A DNA stretch of 64,000 nt, taken from positions 377,297 through 441,296 of the forward strand of contig DFKE01000017.1 in assembly GCA_002373505.1 (NCBI GenBank). The letters run 5' to 3'. The notes beneath the pieces were generated by a model. It saw only the letters and a program-made list of their open reading frames with translations, was not told the origin of the DNA and searched no databases. The stretch is from Bacteroidales bacterium UBA3653. Its GTDB lineage: Bacteria; Bacteroidota; Bacteroidia; Bacteroidales; Paludibacteraceae. The translations under genes and the position numbers were made by a program. Positions 34,601 through 44,703 of the stretch are shown one piece after another; positions within the stretch are counted from its first letter, which is position 1, and every line of letters begins with the position of its first letter.

Positions 34601-35782
34601 TTATTTTACGTTATAGGAAATGCATTTATACGCCTGCTCGACTTTAGCGAGTGCCTTTTCAACCGATTCGTCTGTAGCCAGAACTACTCCATAACGTCGA
34701 TGTCCATGTACTTCCGGTTTTCCGAACAAACGGAGTTGGACACCCGGAATCGCCAAAGCCTTCTCTATACCCTCAAAAAACACTTCTTTGCCTTCTCCTT
34801 CAATTACGATAGCTTTACTTGCTGAAGGTTGGAAGAAGCGGATCTCCGGAACAGGGAGCCCTAAGACAGCGCGTGCATGCAGCGCGAATTCACTCAGATC
34901 CTGGCTAATCATAGTCACCATACCTGTATCATGCGGCCGCGGGCTGACTTCGGAGAAAATAACTTTATCTCCTTGTACAAACATCTCCACACCGAAAATA
35001 CCATATCCTCCTAATGCGTCTGTTACCTCTTTTGCGATATGCTGAGCTTGCAGTAGTGCCTCCTGTGACATTGCTTGCGGCTGCCATGATTCACGGTAGT
35101 CTCCGTCCACTTGGTGGTGTCCAATAGGTTGCAAGAACGTAGTACCGCCGGAATGACGTACTGTCAGCAAAGTAATCTCATAGTCAAAATGAATAAATCC
35201 TTCCACAATGACTCTGCCTGCACCGGCACGTCCCCCCTCCTGTGAAATGGCCCATGCCGTCTCCATGTCTGCTTCTGTACGAATAGTAGATTGTCCGTGT
35301 CCTGAAGAAGACATGATAGGTTTAACCACACAGGGGATACCAATTTCCTTAACCGCAGCGATAAACTCGTCGTGATTATCAGCGAACTTGTACGGTGCTG
35401 TAGGCAAATGCAATTCCTCGGATGCCATACGACGTATCGCCTCGCGGTTCATAGTGAGGAAAGCGGCTTTTGCCGTCGGAATCACACGGTAGCCTTCTTT
35501 TTCCAGTTCTACCAATGTCGGAGTGGCAATAGCTTCTACTTCCGGGATAATAAGCGAAGGCTGCTCTGCTTCAATAATCTCACGCAGGCGGTTACCGTCC
35601 AGCATATTGAATACATACGAGCGATGCGCCACCTGCATAGCCGGTGCGTTCGCATAACGGTCACATGCGATTACTTCTACGCCGTAACGTTGAAGTTCAA
35701 TAGTGACTTCTTTGCCCAGTTCGCCGCTACCAAGCAACAATGCGCGTGTAGCAATGGGAGTGAGTGGAGTTCCGAATTTCAT
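34601..35782 (-). CDS. purT: Formate-dependent GAR transformylase
   Basis: ATP-grasp enzyme that converts GAR to FGAR with formate and ATP, replacing folate-dependent PurN (not found in the window). The N-terminus ALLLGSGELGKEVTIELQRYGVEVIACDRY, the region PCVVKPIMSSSGHGQSTIRTEAD and FSEVSPRPHDTGMVTM are family-typical; length is 393 aa. It shares a transcript with an FNT channel and with FolD, so both formate and one-carbon folate supply are encoded beside their users. Confidence 0.95.
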   Translation of the reverse strand: MKFGTPLTPIATRALLLGSGELGKEVTIELQRYGVEVIACDRYANAPAMQVAHRSYVFNMLDGNRLREIIEAEQPSLIIPEVEAIATPTLVELEKEGYRVIPTAKAAFLTMNREAIRRMASEELHLPTAPYKFADNHDEFIAAVKEIGIPCVVKPIMSSSGHGQSTIRTEADMETAWAISQEGGRAGAGRVIVEGFIHFDYEITLLTVRHSGGTTFLQPIGHHQVDGDYRESWQPQAMSQEALLQAQHIAKEVTDALGGYGIFGVEMFVQGDKVIFSEVSPRPHDTGMVTMISQDLSEFALHARAVLGLPVPEIRFFQPSASKAIVIEGEGKEVFFEGIEKALAIPGVQLRLFGKPEVHGHRRYGVVLATDESVEKALAKVEQAYKCISYNVK

Positions 35783-35793
35783 TTTTGTACCAA

Positions 35794-36642
35794 TTATTTG
35801 TTAATACGTTTTTTATAACATTCTATCGTGTTGCGCATAAGCATTGTAATGGTCATGGGTCCTACGCCGCCCGGGACAGGAGTAATAGCACCTGCAATAG
35901 GAGCCACAGTCTCAAAGTCAACATCTCCTACCAGTCTGCCGTCTTCCAGACGATTAATACCTACATCTATGACAATAGCGCCTTGCTTGACCATATCTGC
36001 CGTAATCATTCGCGGACGACCTACAGCCACTATCAAAATATCCGCCTTGCGGCATATAGCAGCCAGATCTTTCGTGCGGCTGTGTGCTATTGTTACGGTG
36101 CAGTTCTTATCCAACAACAGTTTGGCTATCGGTTTTCCCACGATGTTGCTGCGCCCTACTATCACTGCATGTCGTCCTCCGAGGTCAACATGAGTTTGTT
36201 CCAATAAAGCGATAATACCGAGCGGTGTGCATGGCACTATTGCCGGCTGATTCAGCCATAGTCCGGCAACATTGGAGGGATGAAAGCCGTCCACATCTTT
36301 TCCCGGAGCAATTGCTTCAATCACCGTCTGTTCGTCAATATGCTTCGGTAATGGCAATTGCACCAATATTCCATCCACATCGTCCTTTCCGTTTCGTTCT
36401 GCAATAACACGAAGCAGTTCTTCCTGACTTGTTGCCTCCGGTAATTGAATCAGTTCGCCATCAAAGCCGCAATATTCCGTGGCTTTAATCTTACTTTTCA
36501 CATACGACATGCTGGCCGGGTTCTGCCCCACAATGATTACATCCAAACATGGTTTGCGGCCATATTTCCCGGTAAGAACGGCGACTTGCCCGCGCAGTTC
36601 TTCCTTCAGTTGTTGCGCTATTTGTTTTCCGTCAATGATCAT
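35794..36642 (-). CDS. folD: Bifunctional methylene-THF dehydrogenase/cyclohydrolase
   Basis: Interconverts 5,10-methylene- and 10-formyl-tetrahydrofolate, the latter used by PurH. The 282-aa protein has the Lys-containing region SYVKSKIKATEYCGFDG, DGILVQLPLPKHIDEQ, the NADP loop VGRSNIVGKPIAKLL and the C-terminal signature PVPGGVGPMTITML. The ATG at 36642 overlaps the purD stop as ATGA and begins the conserved MIIDGKQIA; a longer frame to 36687 is not preferred. Confidence 0.96.
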   Translation of the reverse strand: MIIDGKQIAQQLKEELRGQVAVLTGKYGRKPCLDVIIVGQNPASMSYVKSKIKATEYCGFDGELIQLPEATSQEELLRVIAERNGKDDVDGILVQLPLPKHIDEQTVIEAIAPGKDVDGFHPSNVAGLWLNQPAIVPCTPLGIIALLEQTHVDLGGRHAVIVGRSNIVGKPIAKLLLDKNCTVTIAHSRTKDLAAICRKADILIVAVGRPRMITADMVKQGAIVIDVGINRLEDGRLVGDVDFETVAPIAGAITPVPGGVGPMTITMLMRNTIECYKKRINK

Positions 36643-37892
36643 AATGCCCAGTGTGCTATATCTTTTCTGTAAAACAAGTTTGTGCAATTGATTTTCTTTA
36701 TTTCATCGTACACATTGCGCTGCGCTTGTTTGATATCCTCACCATGCGCAATACACATCAACACACGCCCACCGTTAGTCAACAGTTTTCCCTCTTTCCG
36801 TTTCGTCCCCATATGCAATACCAAGCCGTCAAAATCTTCCACCCCGGTTATCTCTGCCCCTTTGGCATATGCGCCCGGGTAACCACATGATGCCATGACG
36901 ACTCCAACTGTAGCCTGTTTGCGCCAATGAACAGCCTCCAAAGTCTCACCAGTGGCGATAGCATGGAAGACAGTATAAGCATCTGTTTCCATTAACGGCA
37001 GTACCACTTCTGTTTCAGGATCACCGAAACGGGCATTGAACTCAATAACTTTTATTCCATCAGCCGTCTTCATCAAACCACCATAGAGTACTCCTGTCAA
37101 CGGTTTTCCTTCCTTTACCATTGCCTCTGCAACAGGTTTCAGAATGTGCTCCAGTGCCCATTGTTCTTCTTCGGCAGATATAAACGGCAGTGGTGTATAA
37201 GCTCCCATTCCACCGGTATTAGGACCTTCATCCCCGTCATAAGCACGCTTGTGGTCCTGGCTCAACGGCATTGGATACACCTGATTATGATGCACAAAAG
37301 CCATAAAGGAGAACTCCGGCCCCTGGAGAAAATCCTCAATGACCACTTTGCCTTTTCCAAACGCTTCGCCGACCAGCATGTCGCGTAAAGTGTCCGATGC
37401 CTCTTGCTCGTCTTTGGCAATAACCACTCCCTTACCGGCAGCCAACCCGTCGTATTTGAGCACAGCAGGATACGAATTGCGCGAACGCACATACTGCATC
37501 GCTTCGTCATAATCCGCGAAACTGCGATAAGCCGCTGTCGGTATATTATATTTAGCCATAATTTCTTTGGCAAACTCCTTGCTGGCTTCAATCTGCGTGG
37601 CTGCCTTCGAATGACCGAAGACGGGTATACCCGCTTCACGGAATGCGTCCGCTACGCCTGCCGCCAAAGCTGCTTCCGGCCCTATGACACAAAGATCTAT
37701 CTTATGCGTTTCTGCAAAGGTGAGCAGTTGCTCCACATCTGTATCGGCAATATCCTCACATTCAGCCAACTGAGCAATTCCGGCATTCCCCGGCGCACAA
37801 TAAATATGCTCCACATACTTACTGCGGTTCAGTTGATACACTATCGCGTGTTCCCTGCCGCCGGATCCTATAACCAAGACGTTCTTTTTCAT
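36639..37892 (-). CDS. purD: GAR synthetase
   Basis: ATP-grasp ligase joining glycine to phosphoribosylamine, step 2 of IMP synthesis. The N-terminal VLVIGSGGREHAIVYQL, GPEAALAAGVADAF, KYDGLAAGKGVVIA and LTGVLYGGLM then FNARFGDPETEVVLP are diagnostic. Length is 417 aa. The ATG at 37892 overlaps the purH stop. Confidence 0.97.
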   Translation of the reverse strand: MKKNVLVIGSGGREHAIVYQLNRSKYVEHIYCAPGNAGIAQLAECEDIADTDVEQLLTFAETHKIDLCVIGPEAALAAGVADAFREAGIPVFGHSKAATQIEASKEFAKEIMAKYNIPTAAYRSFADYDEAMQYVRSRNSYPAVLKYDGLAAGKGVVIAKDEQEASDTLRDMLVGEAFGKGKVVIEDFLQGPEFSFMAFVHHNQVYPMPLSQDHKRAYDGDEGPNTGGMGAYTPLPFISAEEEQWALEHILKPVAEAMVKEGKPLTGVLYGGLMKTADGIKVIEFNARFGDPETEVVLPLMETDAYTVFHAIATGETLEAVHWRKQATVGVVMASCGYPGAYAKGAEITGVEDFDGLVLHMGTKRKEGKLLTNGGRVLMCIAHGEDIKQAQRNVYDEIKKINCTNLFYRKDIAHWAL

Positions 37893-39454
37893 TAGTGTTT
37901 AAAATGACGCATGCCCGAGAAGAGCATTGTGATATGATGACTGTTCGCGGCTTCGATACTTTCTGCATCACGAACACTGCCACCAGGTTGCACTATTGCT
38001 TTAATTCCATATTCTGCTGCACTCTCCACGCAATCGCTAAACGGGAAGAACCCGTCCGAAGCCATTACCAGTCCTGCATCTTTGATATCTTTTCCTTCTG
38101 CGGCCAGGGACTCTTGCGCCTGTTTAAGAGCAATAGCGGCAGAACCTACTCTATTCATTTGACCGGCTCCTACGCCATATGTGCGGCCATCTTTTACAAC
38201 CACTATCGCATTGGATTTAACATGTTTCACAATCTGCCAGCCAAACTGCATATCTGTCATTTGTTCGTCTGTAGGCTTCAACGCTGTAACGCACATCTCT
38301 TTGGTGAGATGAATAGTCTCTGTATCAAGTTGTTGCGCCAAAAGACCGCCGTTTACCGATACATACTGCATCTGCTTGGTCTCCATAGGCGCCATATCTA
38401 CTTCCAAAAGACGCAGGTTCTTTTTGACCGTCAATATTTCCAATGCTTCCTGCGTGAATGACGGAGCCATGATAATCTCAAGGAAGATCGGTTTCATCTG
38501 TTCCGCCATCTCTTTGTCCACCACGCAATTAGTAGCTACGATACCGCCGAAGATTGACACTTTGTCCGCCTCATATGCTTTTGTCCATGCCTCCAAGCCA
38601 TTTTTCCCGACAGCAGCACCGCATGGGTTCATATGTTTGAGGCCTACGCAGAAAGGCGTCTGACCAAACTCACGCACTATATTCAGCGCAGCATTGGCGT
38701 CCTGAATATTGTTGTAGGAAAGCTCTTTGCCGTGAAGTTGTTTGGCCGAAGCCAATGAATACGACACTTGCTCCATTGCAGCATAGAATTTAGCATCCTG
38801 ATGCGGGTTTTCACCGTAGCGCAGGCCTTGTTTGAGATCGTATTCCAAGAACAATTTCTCGTTCAGTCCGGCAGCTTTGCGCATATAGGTGGCAATGCAC
38901 ATATCATATTCTGCAGTGTGTGTATATGCCTTGGCGCTCAGTTCAAGCCGGGTCTCCTTCTTGGTGTTTCCTTCCGCTTGTATTTCACTCAGTACACGGG
39001 TGTAGTCATCCGGATCACATACCACCGTAACATCATTCCAGTTCTTGGCTGCCGAGCGAAGCATAGACGGACCGCCGATATCAATTTTCTCAATTGCTTC
39101 CTCCATGGTAGTCCCCTCTTTGGCAATCGTCTGGCGGAAAGGATACAGATTAACGCATACCAAGTCAATCAGTCCTATTCCGTTTTGTTGCAAAGCCTCC
39201 ATGTGAGAAGGTTCATCGCGGCGTGCCAATAATGCGCCGTGTACCTTGGGATGAAGGGTCTTTACTCGACCATCGCATATCTCCGGAAAACCTGTTACTT
39301 CACTAATACCGATGGTTTTAACTCCGTTCTCTTCCAGTAGTTTCTGTGTGCCTCCGGTGGCGATAATCTGCCAATTGGCAGCTTGTAATCCTTTTACAAA
39401 CTCGACGAGTCCAGTTTTGTCACTGACGCTCACTAATGCTCTTTTTTGTACCAT
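37892..39454 (-). CDS. purH: Bifunctional AICAR transformylase/IMP cyclohydrolase
   Basis: Last two steps to IMP, using 10-formyl-THF. The N-terminal cyclohydrolase (MGS-like fold) shows ALVSVSDKTGLVEFVKGL and IIATGGTQKLLEENGV; the transformylase shows RYGENPHQDAKFY, LSYNNIQDANAAL and GLKHMNPCGAAVG, whose Lys-His pair is catalytic. Length is 520 aa. It is four bases downstream of purM. Confidence 0.97.
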   Translation of the reverse strand: MVQKRALVSVSDKTGLVEFVKGLQAANWQIIATGGTQKLLEENGVKTIGISEVTGFPEICDGRVKTLHPKVHGALLARRDEPSHMEALQQNGIGLIDLVCVNLYPFRQTIAKEGTTMEEAIEKIDIGGPSMLRSAAKNWNDVTVVCDPDDYTRVLSEIQAEGNTKKETRLELSAKAYTHTAEYDMCIATYMRKAAGLNEKLFLEYDLKQGLRYGENPHQDAKFYAAMEQVSYSLASAKQLHGKELSYNNIQDANAALNIVREFGQTPFCVGLKHMNPCGAAVGKNGLEAWTKAYEADKVSIFGGIVATNCVVDKEMAEQMKPIFLEIIMAPSFTQEALEILTVKKNLRLLEVDMAPMETKQMQYVSVNGGLLAQQLDTETIHLTKEMCVTALKPTDEQMTDMQFGWQIVKHVKSNAIVVVKDGRTYGVGAGQMNRVGSAAIALKQAQESLAAEGKDIKDAGLVMASDGFFPFSDCVESAAEYGIKAIVQPGGSVRDAESIEAANSHHITMLFSGMRHFKH

Positions 39455-39458
39455 ATTG

Positions 39459-40493
39459 TTAGTTTTTGCTTACGATACTGTTTTCACCGGCCTGAACATG
39501 ACCGATAATCTGTGCTTTTTCGCCTGCAAAGTCTAGGATTTCCTTTACTTTGTCTGCATCCGACTCTGAAACAGCCATTACCATGCCTATTCCCATATTA
39601 AAGATATTGAACATCTCTCGGTGCGGTATCCGGCCTTTTTCTTCCAAAAAACGGAAAACAGGAAGAATCTCCCAAGTGCCTTCTTTGATATAAAATCCCT
39701 GTCCCGGTTGGAAGATACGCGGAATATTTTCATCAAATCCGCCTCCTGTAATATGCGCCACGCCGTGTACATCCAAATTACGGATCACTTCCAGCACCGG
39801 TTTAACGTAAATCTTTGTGGGTGTAAGCAATACTTCTCCGAGAGTTTTTTGAGCGTCTAATTCGGGATATACCTTTTTCAGGTCAAGCTGCGCATCACGA
39901 ATTATCTTGCGCACCAATGAATAGCCGTTTGAATGTACTCCAGAGGAAGATATACCTATTAACACATCACCCACTTTCACTCCGGAGCCGTCAATCAGTT
40001 TCGATTTTTCAACCACTCCGGTAGTATATCCTGCGATATCGTATTCGCCGTTCTGATACATGCCCGGCATCTCAGCCGTTTCCCCACCGACCAACGCACA
40101 TCCGGCCTGACGGCAACCTTCCGCTACGCCACTGACTATTGCTTCTATCTGCTCGGGAATATTATGTCCCGTAGCGATATAATCAAGGAAAATAAGCGGT
40201 TCAGCCCCTTGTGCCAACACGTCATTGACACACATCGCTACGGCATCAATACCGATCGTATCATGTTTGTCCATCGCAAAAGCGATTTTCAACTTGGTGC
40301 CTACTCCATCCGTGCCGCTAACCAGAACAGGTTCTTTCACGCCTAAAGAGGAGAGGTCAAACATCCCCCCAAACGCCCCGATTGATCCCATAGATCCCGG
40401 TCTAACGGTCGAACGAACGTGCGATTTTATTCTACTTACAACCTCATATCCGGCTTCCAGATTTACGCCGGCTGCTTCATAATGCTGCGCCAT
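39459..40493 (-). CDS. purM: AIR synthetase
   Basis: Closes FGAM to AIR with ATP. The 344-aa protein begins with the ATP-binding N-terminus YEAAGVNLEAGYEVVSRIK and shows LVSGTDGVGTKLKIA, NDVLAQGAEPLIFLDYIA, LVGGETAEMPGMY and the Gly-rich HITGGGFDENIPRI. It lies 11 bp after purL, which makes its substrate. Confidence 0.96.
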   Translation of the reverse strand: MAQHYEAAGVNLEAGYEVVSRIKSHVRSTVRPGSMGSIGAFGGMFDLSSLGVKEPVLVSGTDGVGTKLKIAFAMDKHDTIGIDAVAMCVNDVLAQGAEPLIFLDYIATGHNIPEQIEAIVSGVAEGCRQAGCALVGGETAEMPGMYQNGEYDIAGYTTGVVEKSKLIDGSGVKVGDVLIGISSSGVHSNGYSLVRKIIRDAQLDLKKVYPELDAQKTLGEVLLTPTKIYVKPVLEVIRNLDVHGVAHITGGGFDENIPRIFQPGQGFYIKEGTWEILPVFRFLEEKGRIPHREMFNIFNMGIGMVMAVSESDADKVKEILDFAGEKAQIIGHVQAGENSIVSKN

Positions 40494-40504
40494 AAAGATT
40501 TGGT

Positions 40505-43500
40505 TTATTTGTGCTTGAAATAATTAACTGCGTTTTCGAATAACGGTTGGTATTTGTTGCCTGCGATATTCGCAAATACATTTTCCTCCCAACGTTCAGA
40601 ATGCCCCATTTTACCCAATATCTGTCCATCAGGCGAAAGAAGGCCCTCTATAGCATAACACGATCCGTTAGGATTATAAGGCGATTCCATTGTGGGTTGT
40701 CCAGTTCGCGGGTCGGCATAACGGAATGCCACCTGCCCATTTTCAAACAGTTGTTTCGCCAATGTTCCACTAATCACTAACTTACCTTCGCCATGACTCA
40801 CTGCGATACTATGCAGGTCTCCCAGTTCCATTCCCTTAAGCCAAGGACTATTGGTAGAAGCAACCGTTGTGGTCACTATCTGCGAGACATGCCGGTTGAT
40901 ATCATTGCGGAACAAAGTGGGACTATCCGTTGTCACTTGTCCTAACTTGCCGTATGGCAACAGTCCGGATTTAATGAGCGCCTGGAAGCCGTTGCATATG
41001 CCTAAAATCAGCCCGCCACGCTCCAAGAGCGACTCAATGGCACGGCTCACCTTTTTATTATTGAGTACCGAGACAATGAACTTAGCGGATCCATCGGGTT
41101 CGTCGCCTAAGGAGAATCCTCCGGCTAACATCAGAATCTGCGCTTTCTCAATATACGCGACCATCTCGTCAATCGAAGCAATCACATCTTGCTCAGTCAG
41201 ATTACGGAAGATTGTTACTTCCACCTCCGCTCCTGCCCTGCGCCATGCTTTGGCACTGTCATAATCGCAGTTCGTTCCCGGGAAGACCGGAATATAAACG
41301 ATTGGGGTGTTGCCTTTCATATCCTCATGCGCTATCGGCAGGGTCCTTTGCTGTTTAAGCGTCTTACATTCAGGCATTAATTCTTTATGCTGCGCCTCCA
41401 TCGTAGCCGGATACACTTTTCTGAACGGCTCCGTGCAGGCATCATAAAGGGCATCACGTTTAATTGCTACGCCATTAATGACAATACTGTCGCTATCCGT
41501 CACAAATCCCAATTGGACAGCATCCGGGATGGATAACTCTGCCGCCGCTTCTACCAGAATACTACCGTATTGGTAATTGTAAAGGTCTTCTTCATTGATG
41601 CGGATATCAGCACCTAATTCATTACCGAACGACATTTTTGCCAGCGCCTCACATACACCGCCAAAACCGATAGCATAGGCAGAAACAATCTGACCGGATT
41701 GAACAGCCTTTGCTGTGTCTGTCCATAGCTGCTTCAGTTGATCTGTATCCGGCATATAATTAGCTAACGGCTTATGCTGCAACAGATAGAGTCTATTGCC
41801 CGCTTTCTTCAGATCCGTACTTATGACCTTGTCCGCGTGTACCGTTGTTATGCCAAAAGCGATCAAAGTTGGCGGAACAGATATATGCTCGAATGTACCG
41901 GACATGGAGTCTTTTCCTCCAATGGACGGCAAACCTAACGCCACTTGCATTTTCAGCGCGCCTAACAGTGCACTGAGCGGTTTTCCCCAGCTATGGCGGT
42001 CTTCTGTCATACGCTCGAAATACTCCTGATAACTGAACCGCATATGGCTGTAGTCAGCACCTGCCGCTACGACTTTACTGCACGCTTCTACGACCGCATA
42101 TGCTGCACCATGATAAGGGCTCCATTCCGAGATGAACGGATTATATCCGAAGGCCATTATGGAGGCTGTATTCGTAAAGCCGTCAGTAGGCAGTTTCTGC
42201 ACGCTCACCTGAGTCTCGCTACGTTGCATCTTGCCGCCAAAAGGCATTAGGACAGTAGAGCGGCCTATCGTAGCATCAAACTCCTCTATCAATCCCTTCT
42301 GACTCGTTACATTAGCCGAACGCATTACGTTACACATACGTTCTTCAAGGTTTGCACCAGCAATCGGCTGAAGGAACGGGTTGCAATCTTTAACCGGCAT
42401 GATTGTAGCCTGAGCATAGTGCTTAGCCCCCGCCGAGTCAATAAACGCGCGACTCAAATCAGCTACCATTTCTCCTTTGTAATACAGGCGCATGCGTCCT
42501 GTAGCAGTCACATCAGCTACATACGTCACTTCTATATTATCCCTATGGCAGAAAAACTCAAAGGCCTCTTGGTCCTTTTTCTCCACGACTACCGCCATAC
42601 GTTCTTGTGACTCCGAGATAGCCAATTCTGTGGGGTTCAGACCAGAATATTTTGTCGGCACGCGGTCGAGATAGATATCCAATCCATCTGCTAACTCGCC
42701 TATAGCCACACTCACGCCTCCGGCTCCGAAATCATTAGATTTCTTAATCAGTTTGGTGACTTCACGACGGCGGAAGAGACGCTGTATCTTTCTTTCTTCG
42801 GGCGCATTACCTTTCTGCACCTCGCTTCCGCACGACTCCAACGAAGCCTCTGTATGCTCTTTACTGGATCCTGTAGCACCACCGATACCATCCCTTCCTG
42901 TCCTTCCGCCAAGCAGCAGTATGACATCGCCGGCTTGCGGCGTTTCGCGGCGGACTGCATCCGCTTTGACAGCTCCTACTACAGCACCTACTTCCAAGCG
43001 TTTAGCCACATAGGAAGGATGATAAATCTCTCTGACATGCGTAGTTGCCAAACCGATCTGGTTTCCATATGACGAATAGCCGGAAGCTGCTTTGCGCGAG
43101 ATAATCTGTTGTGGTAATTTGCCCGCTAAGGTCTCGCTCACAGGGGCATAGATATCACCGGCACCGGTAACCCGCATGGCCTGATAGACATATGCACGTC
43201 CGGACAGAGGATCACGTATCGCTCCGCCGAGACAAGTACTGGCACCACCGAAAGGCTCTATCTCCGTAGGATGATTATGGGTCTCGTTCTTGAATTGCAA
43301 CAACCAACGCTCTATCTTGCCGTCCACATCCACATCTATGAATATTGAGCAGGCGTTATTCTCCTCACTTACCTCCATGTCATCCAGCAGACCTTGTTGC
43401 TTGAGATAACGGGCACCAATAGTAGCCAGTTCCATCAGGCAAAGAGGTTTCTCTTCTCGTCCCAACTCCGTGCGAATACGGCGGACGCTGTCCAAAGTCT

Positions 43501-44230
43501 GCGATATATCCGATTTAATGAAAGAATCCTCTATTTCTATATCCTTCAGAATCGTAGTAAATGTCGTATGTCTGCAATGATCGGACCAATAAGTATCAAG
43601 AATACGCAGTTCCGTCTCTGTCGGGTCTCTATGCTCTTTGCTGAAATAATCAACGACACAGGATAAATCATCCGCATTCATTGCCAATCCCCATTGCTTG
43701 CAGAAATCGGCGTACCTCTCTCTCGGCATAGTAGTAAATCCTGCCAAGGAGACAAGGGGCTTCACATCTGCGGTCTGCTGTCGCTCCAGAATATTCAAGT
43801 CTTTTTCACGGGCTTCAACCGCATTGATGTAATAATGACGTATTCTCGCCATTTCATCCTCTGTCATCAGTTCTTCGAAAATCAGCAAACGGCTCGAACG
43901 GATATCTATATCTGCATTCGGGTCAATCAGATGAACGCAGTCAATAGCCGACGAAGCACGCTGATCGAACTGGCCCGGGATATACTCTACAGCCAGGTAT
44001 TGTTTGCCGTCCAGACAGACCGATTCGGTCACGGTATCGGTTACAATCTCGCCAAAGACACTGAATTTGCTTTGCTCCAGCAACTCGTCGCTAAACCCGA
44101 ATAAATCATACACACATAGGTAGCGCATATGCCGGATATGCATCTGCAGATTCTCGTTCAGTTCGCGACGCAGACTCTCTGCTTCTACGCGAAATCCTTC
44201 TTTTTTCTCAACAAAAAGCCTTTTGTTCAT
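40505..44230 (-). CDS. purL: FGAM synthetase, large single-chain form
   Basis: Converts FGAR, glutamine and ATP to FGAM. At 1241 aa it is the fused large form that needs no separate PurS or PurQ, and neither gene is present. The N-terminal PurS-like part is followed by two AIRS-like domains (DTYWSDHCRHTTF, ETHNHPTEIEPFGGASTCLGG, RGD-like DVILLLGGRTGRDGIGGATG) and a C-terminal glutaminase with the Cys in GICNGFQALIKSGLLP. The stretch FPGTNCDYDSAKAW marks the glutaminase start. It adjoins purE. Confidence 0.97.
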   Translation of the reverse strand: MNKRLFVEKKEGFRVEAESLRRELNENLQMHIRHMRYLCVYDLFGFSDELLEQSKFSVFGEIVTDTVTESVCLDGKQYLAVEYIPGQFDQRASSAIDCVHLIDPNADIDIRSSRLLIFEELMTEDEMARIRHYYINAVEAREKDLNILERQQTADVKPLVSLAGFTTMPRERYADFCKQWGLAMNADDLSCVVDYFSKEHRDPTETELRILDTYWSDHCRHTTFTTILKDIEIEDSFIKSDISQTLDSVRRIRTELGREEKPLCLMELATIGARYLKQQGLLDDMEVSEENNACSIFIDVDVDGKIERWLLQFKNETHNHPTEIEPFGGASTCLGGAIRDPLSGRAYVYQAMRVTGAGDIYAPVSETLAGKLPQQIISRKAASGYSSYGNQIGLATTHVREIYHPSYVAKRLEVGAVVGAVKADAVRRETPQAGDVILLLGGRTGRDGIGGATGSSKEHTEASLESCGSEVQKGNAPEERKIQRLFRRREVTKLIKKSNDFGAGGVSVAIGELADGLDIYLDRVPTKYSGLNPTELAISESQERMAVVVEKKDQEAFEFFCHRDNIEVTYVADVTATGRMRLYYKGEMVADLSRAFIDSAGAKHYAQATIMPVKDCNPFLQPIAGANLEERMCNVMRSANVTSQKGLIEEFDATIGRSTVLMPFGGKMQRSETQVSVQKLPTDGFTNTASIMAFGYNPFISEWSPYHGAAYAVVEACSKVVAAGADYSHMRFSYQEYFERMTEDRHSWGKPLSALLGALKMQVALGLPSIGGKDSMSGTFEHISVPPTLIAFGITTVHADKVISTDLKKAGNRLYLLQHKPLANYMPDTDQLKQLWTDTAKAVQSGQIVSAYAIGFGGVCEALAKMSFGNELGADIRINEEDLYNYQYGSILVEAAAELSIPDAVQLGFVTDSDSIVINGVAIKRDALYDACTEPFRKVYPATMEAQHKELMPECKTLKQQRTLPIAHEDMKGNTPIVYIPVFPGTNCDYDSAKAWRRAGAEVEVTIFRNLTEQDVIASIDEMVAYIEKAQILMLAGGFSLGDEPDGSAKFIVSVLNNKKVSRAIESLLERGGLILGICNGFQALIKSGLLPYGKLGQVTTDSPTLFRNDINRHVSQIVTTTVASTNSPWLKGMELGDLHSIAVSHGEGKLVISGTLAKQLFENGQVAFRYADPRTGQPTMESPYNPNGSCYAIEGLLSPDGQILGKMGHSERWEENVFANIAGNKYQPLFENAVNYFKHK

Positions 44231-44231
44231 A

Positions 44232-44699
44232 TCAGATAACGGTAGCTAATACTTTTTCTGTTTGTTGGCGACGAAAATCAATATATTTTTCGCGCAGGTC
44301 CCTATCCTGCAAAGCCAAGATACTTACAGCCAGCAGAGCTGCATTCTTTGCGCCGTCAATAGCTACGGTAGCCACAGGTATTCCGCTAGGCATCTGTACC
44401 ATTGATAGCAGACTATCCAAACCGTCAAGGGTCTTAGAGCGAACAGGAACCCCGATCACCGGCAGTTGCGTCAATCCGGCAATGACACCTGCCAAATGCG
44501 CAGCACCTCCTGCTCCGGCAATGATAATTTGCAGACCGCGATCCTCGGCACTCTCAGCCCATTCCATCAATGCATGCGGCGCACGATGAGCAGAAATAAC
44601 ACGTTTGTCAACGTCAATACCAAAACTTTCGAGGGTATCGATAGCCGCCTGCATTACAGGCAGGTCGCTGGCAGAACCCATAATAACTCCTACTTTCAT
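44232..44699 (-). CDS. purE: N5-CAIR mutase (class I PurE)
   Basis: Moves the carboxylate of N5-CAIR to give CAIR. GSASDLPVMQAA, VISAHRAPHALMEWA, IIIAGAGGAAHLAGVIAGLT and VQMPSGIPVATVAI place it in the bacterial class I group. That class normally works with PurK, which makes N5-CAIR; no purK is in this otherwise complete cluster. Length is 155 aa. It is four bases from guaA and abuts purL. Confidence 0.95.
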   Translation of the reverse strand: MKVGVIMGSASDLPVMQAAIDTLESFGIDVDKRVISAHRAPHALMEWAESAEDRGLQIIIAGAGGAAHLAGVIAGLTQLPVIGVPVRSKTLDGLDSLLSMVQMPSGIPVATVAIDGAKNAALLAVSILALQDRDLREKYIDFRRQQTEKVLATVI

Positions 44700-44703
44700 A
44701 TTA

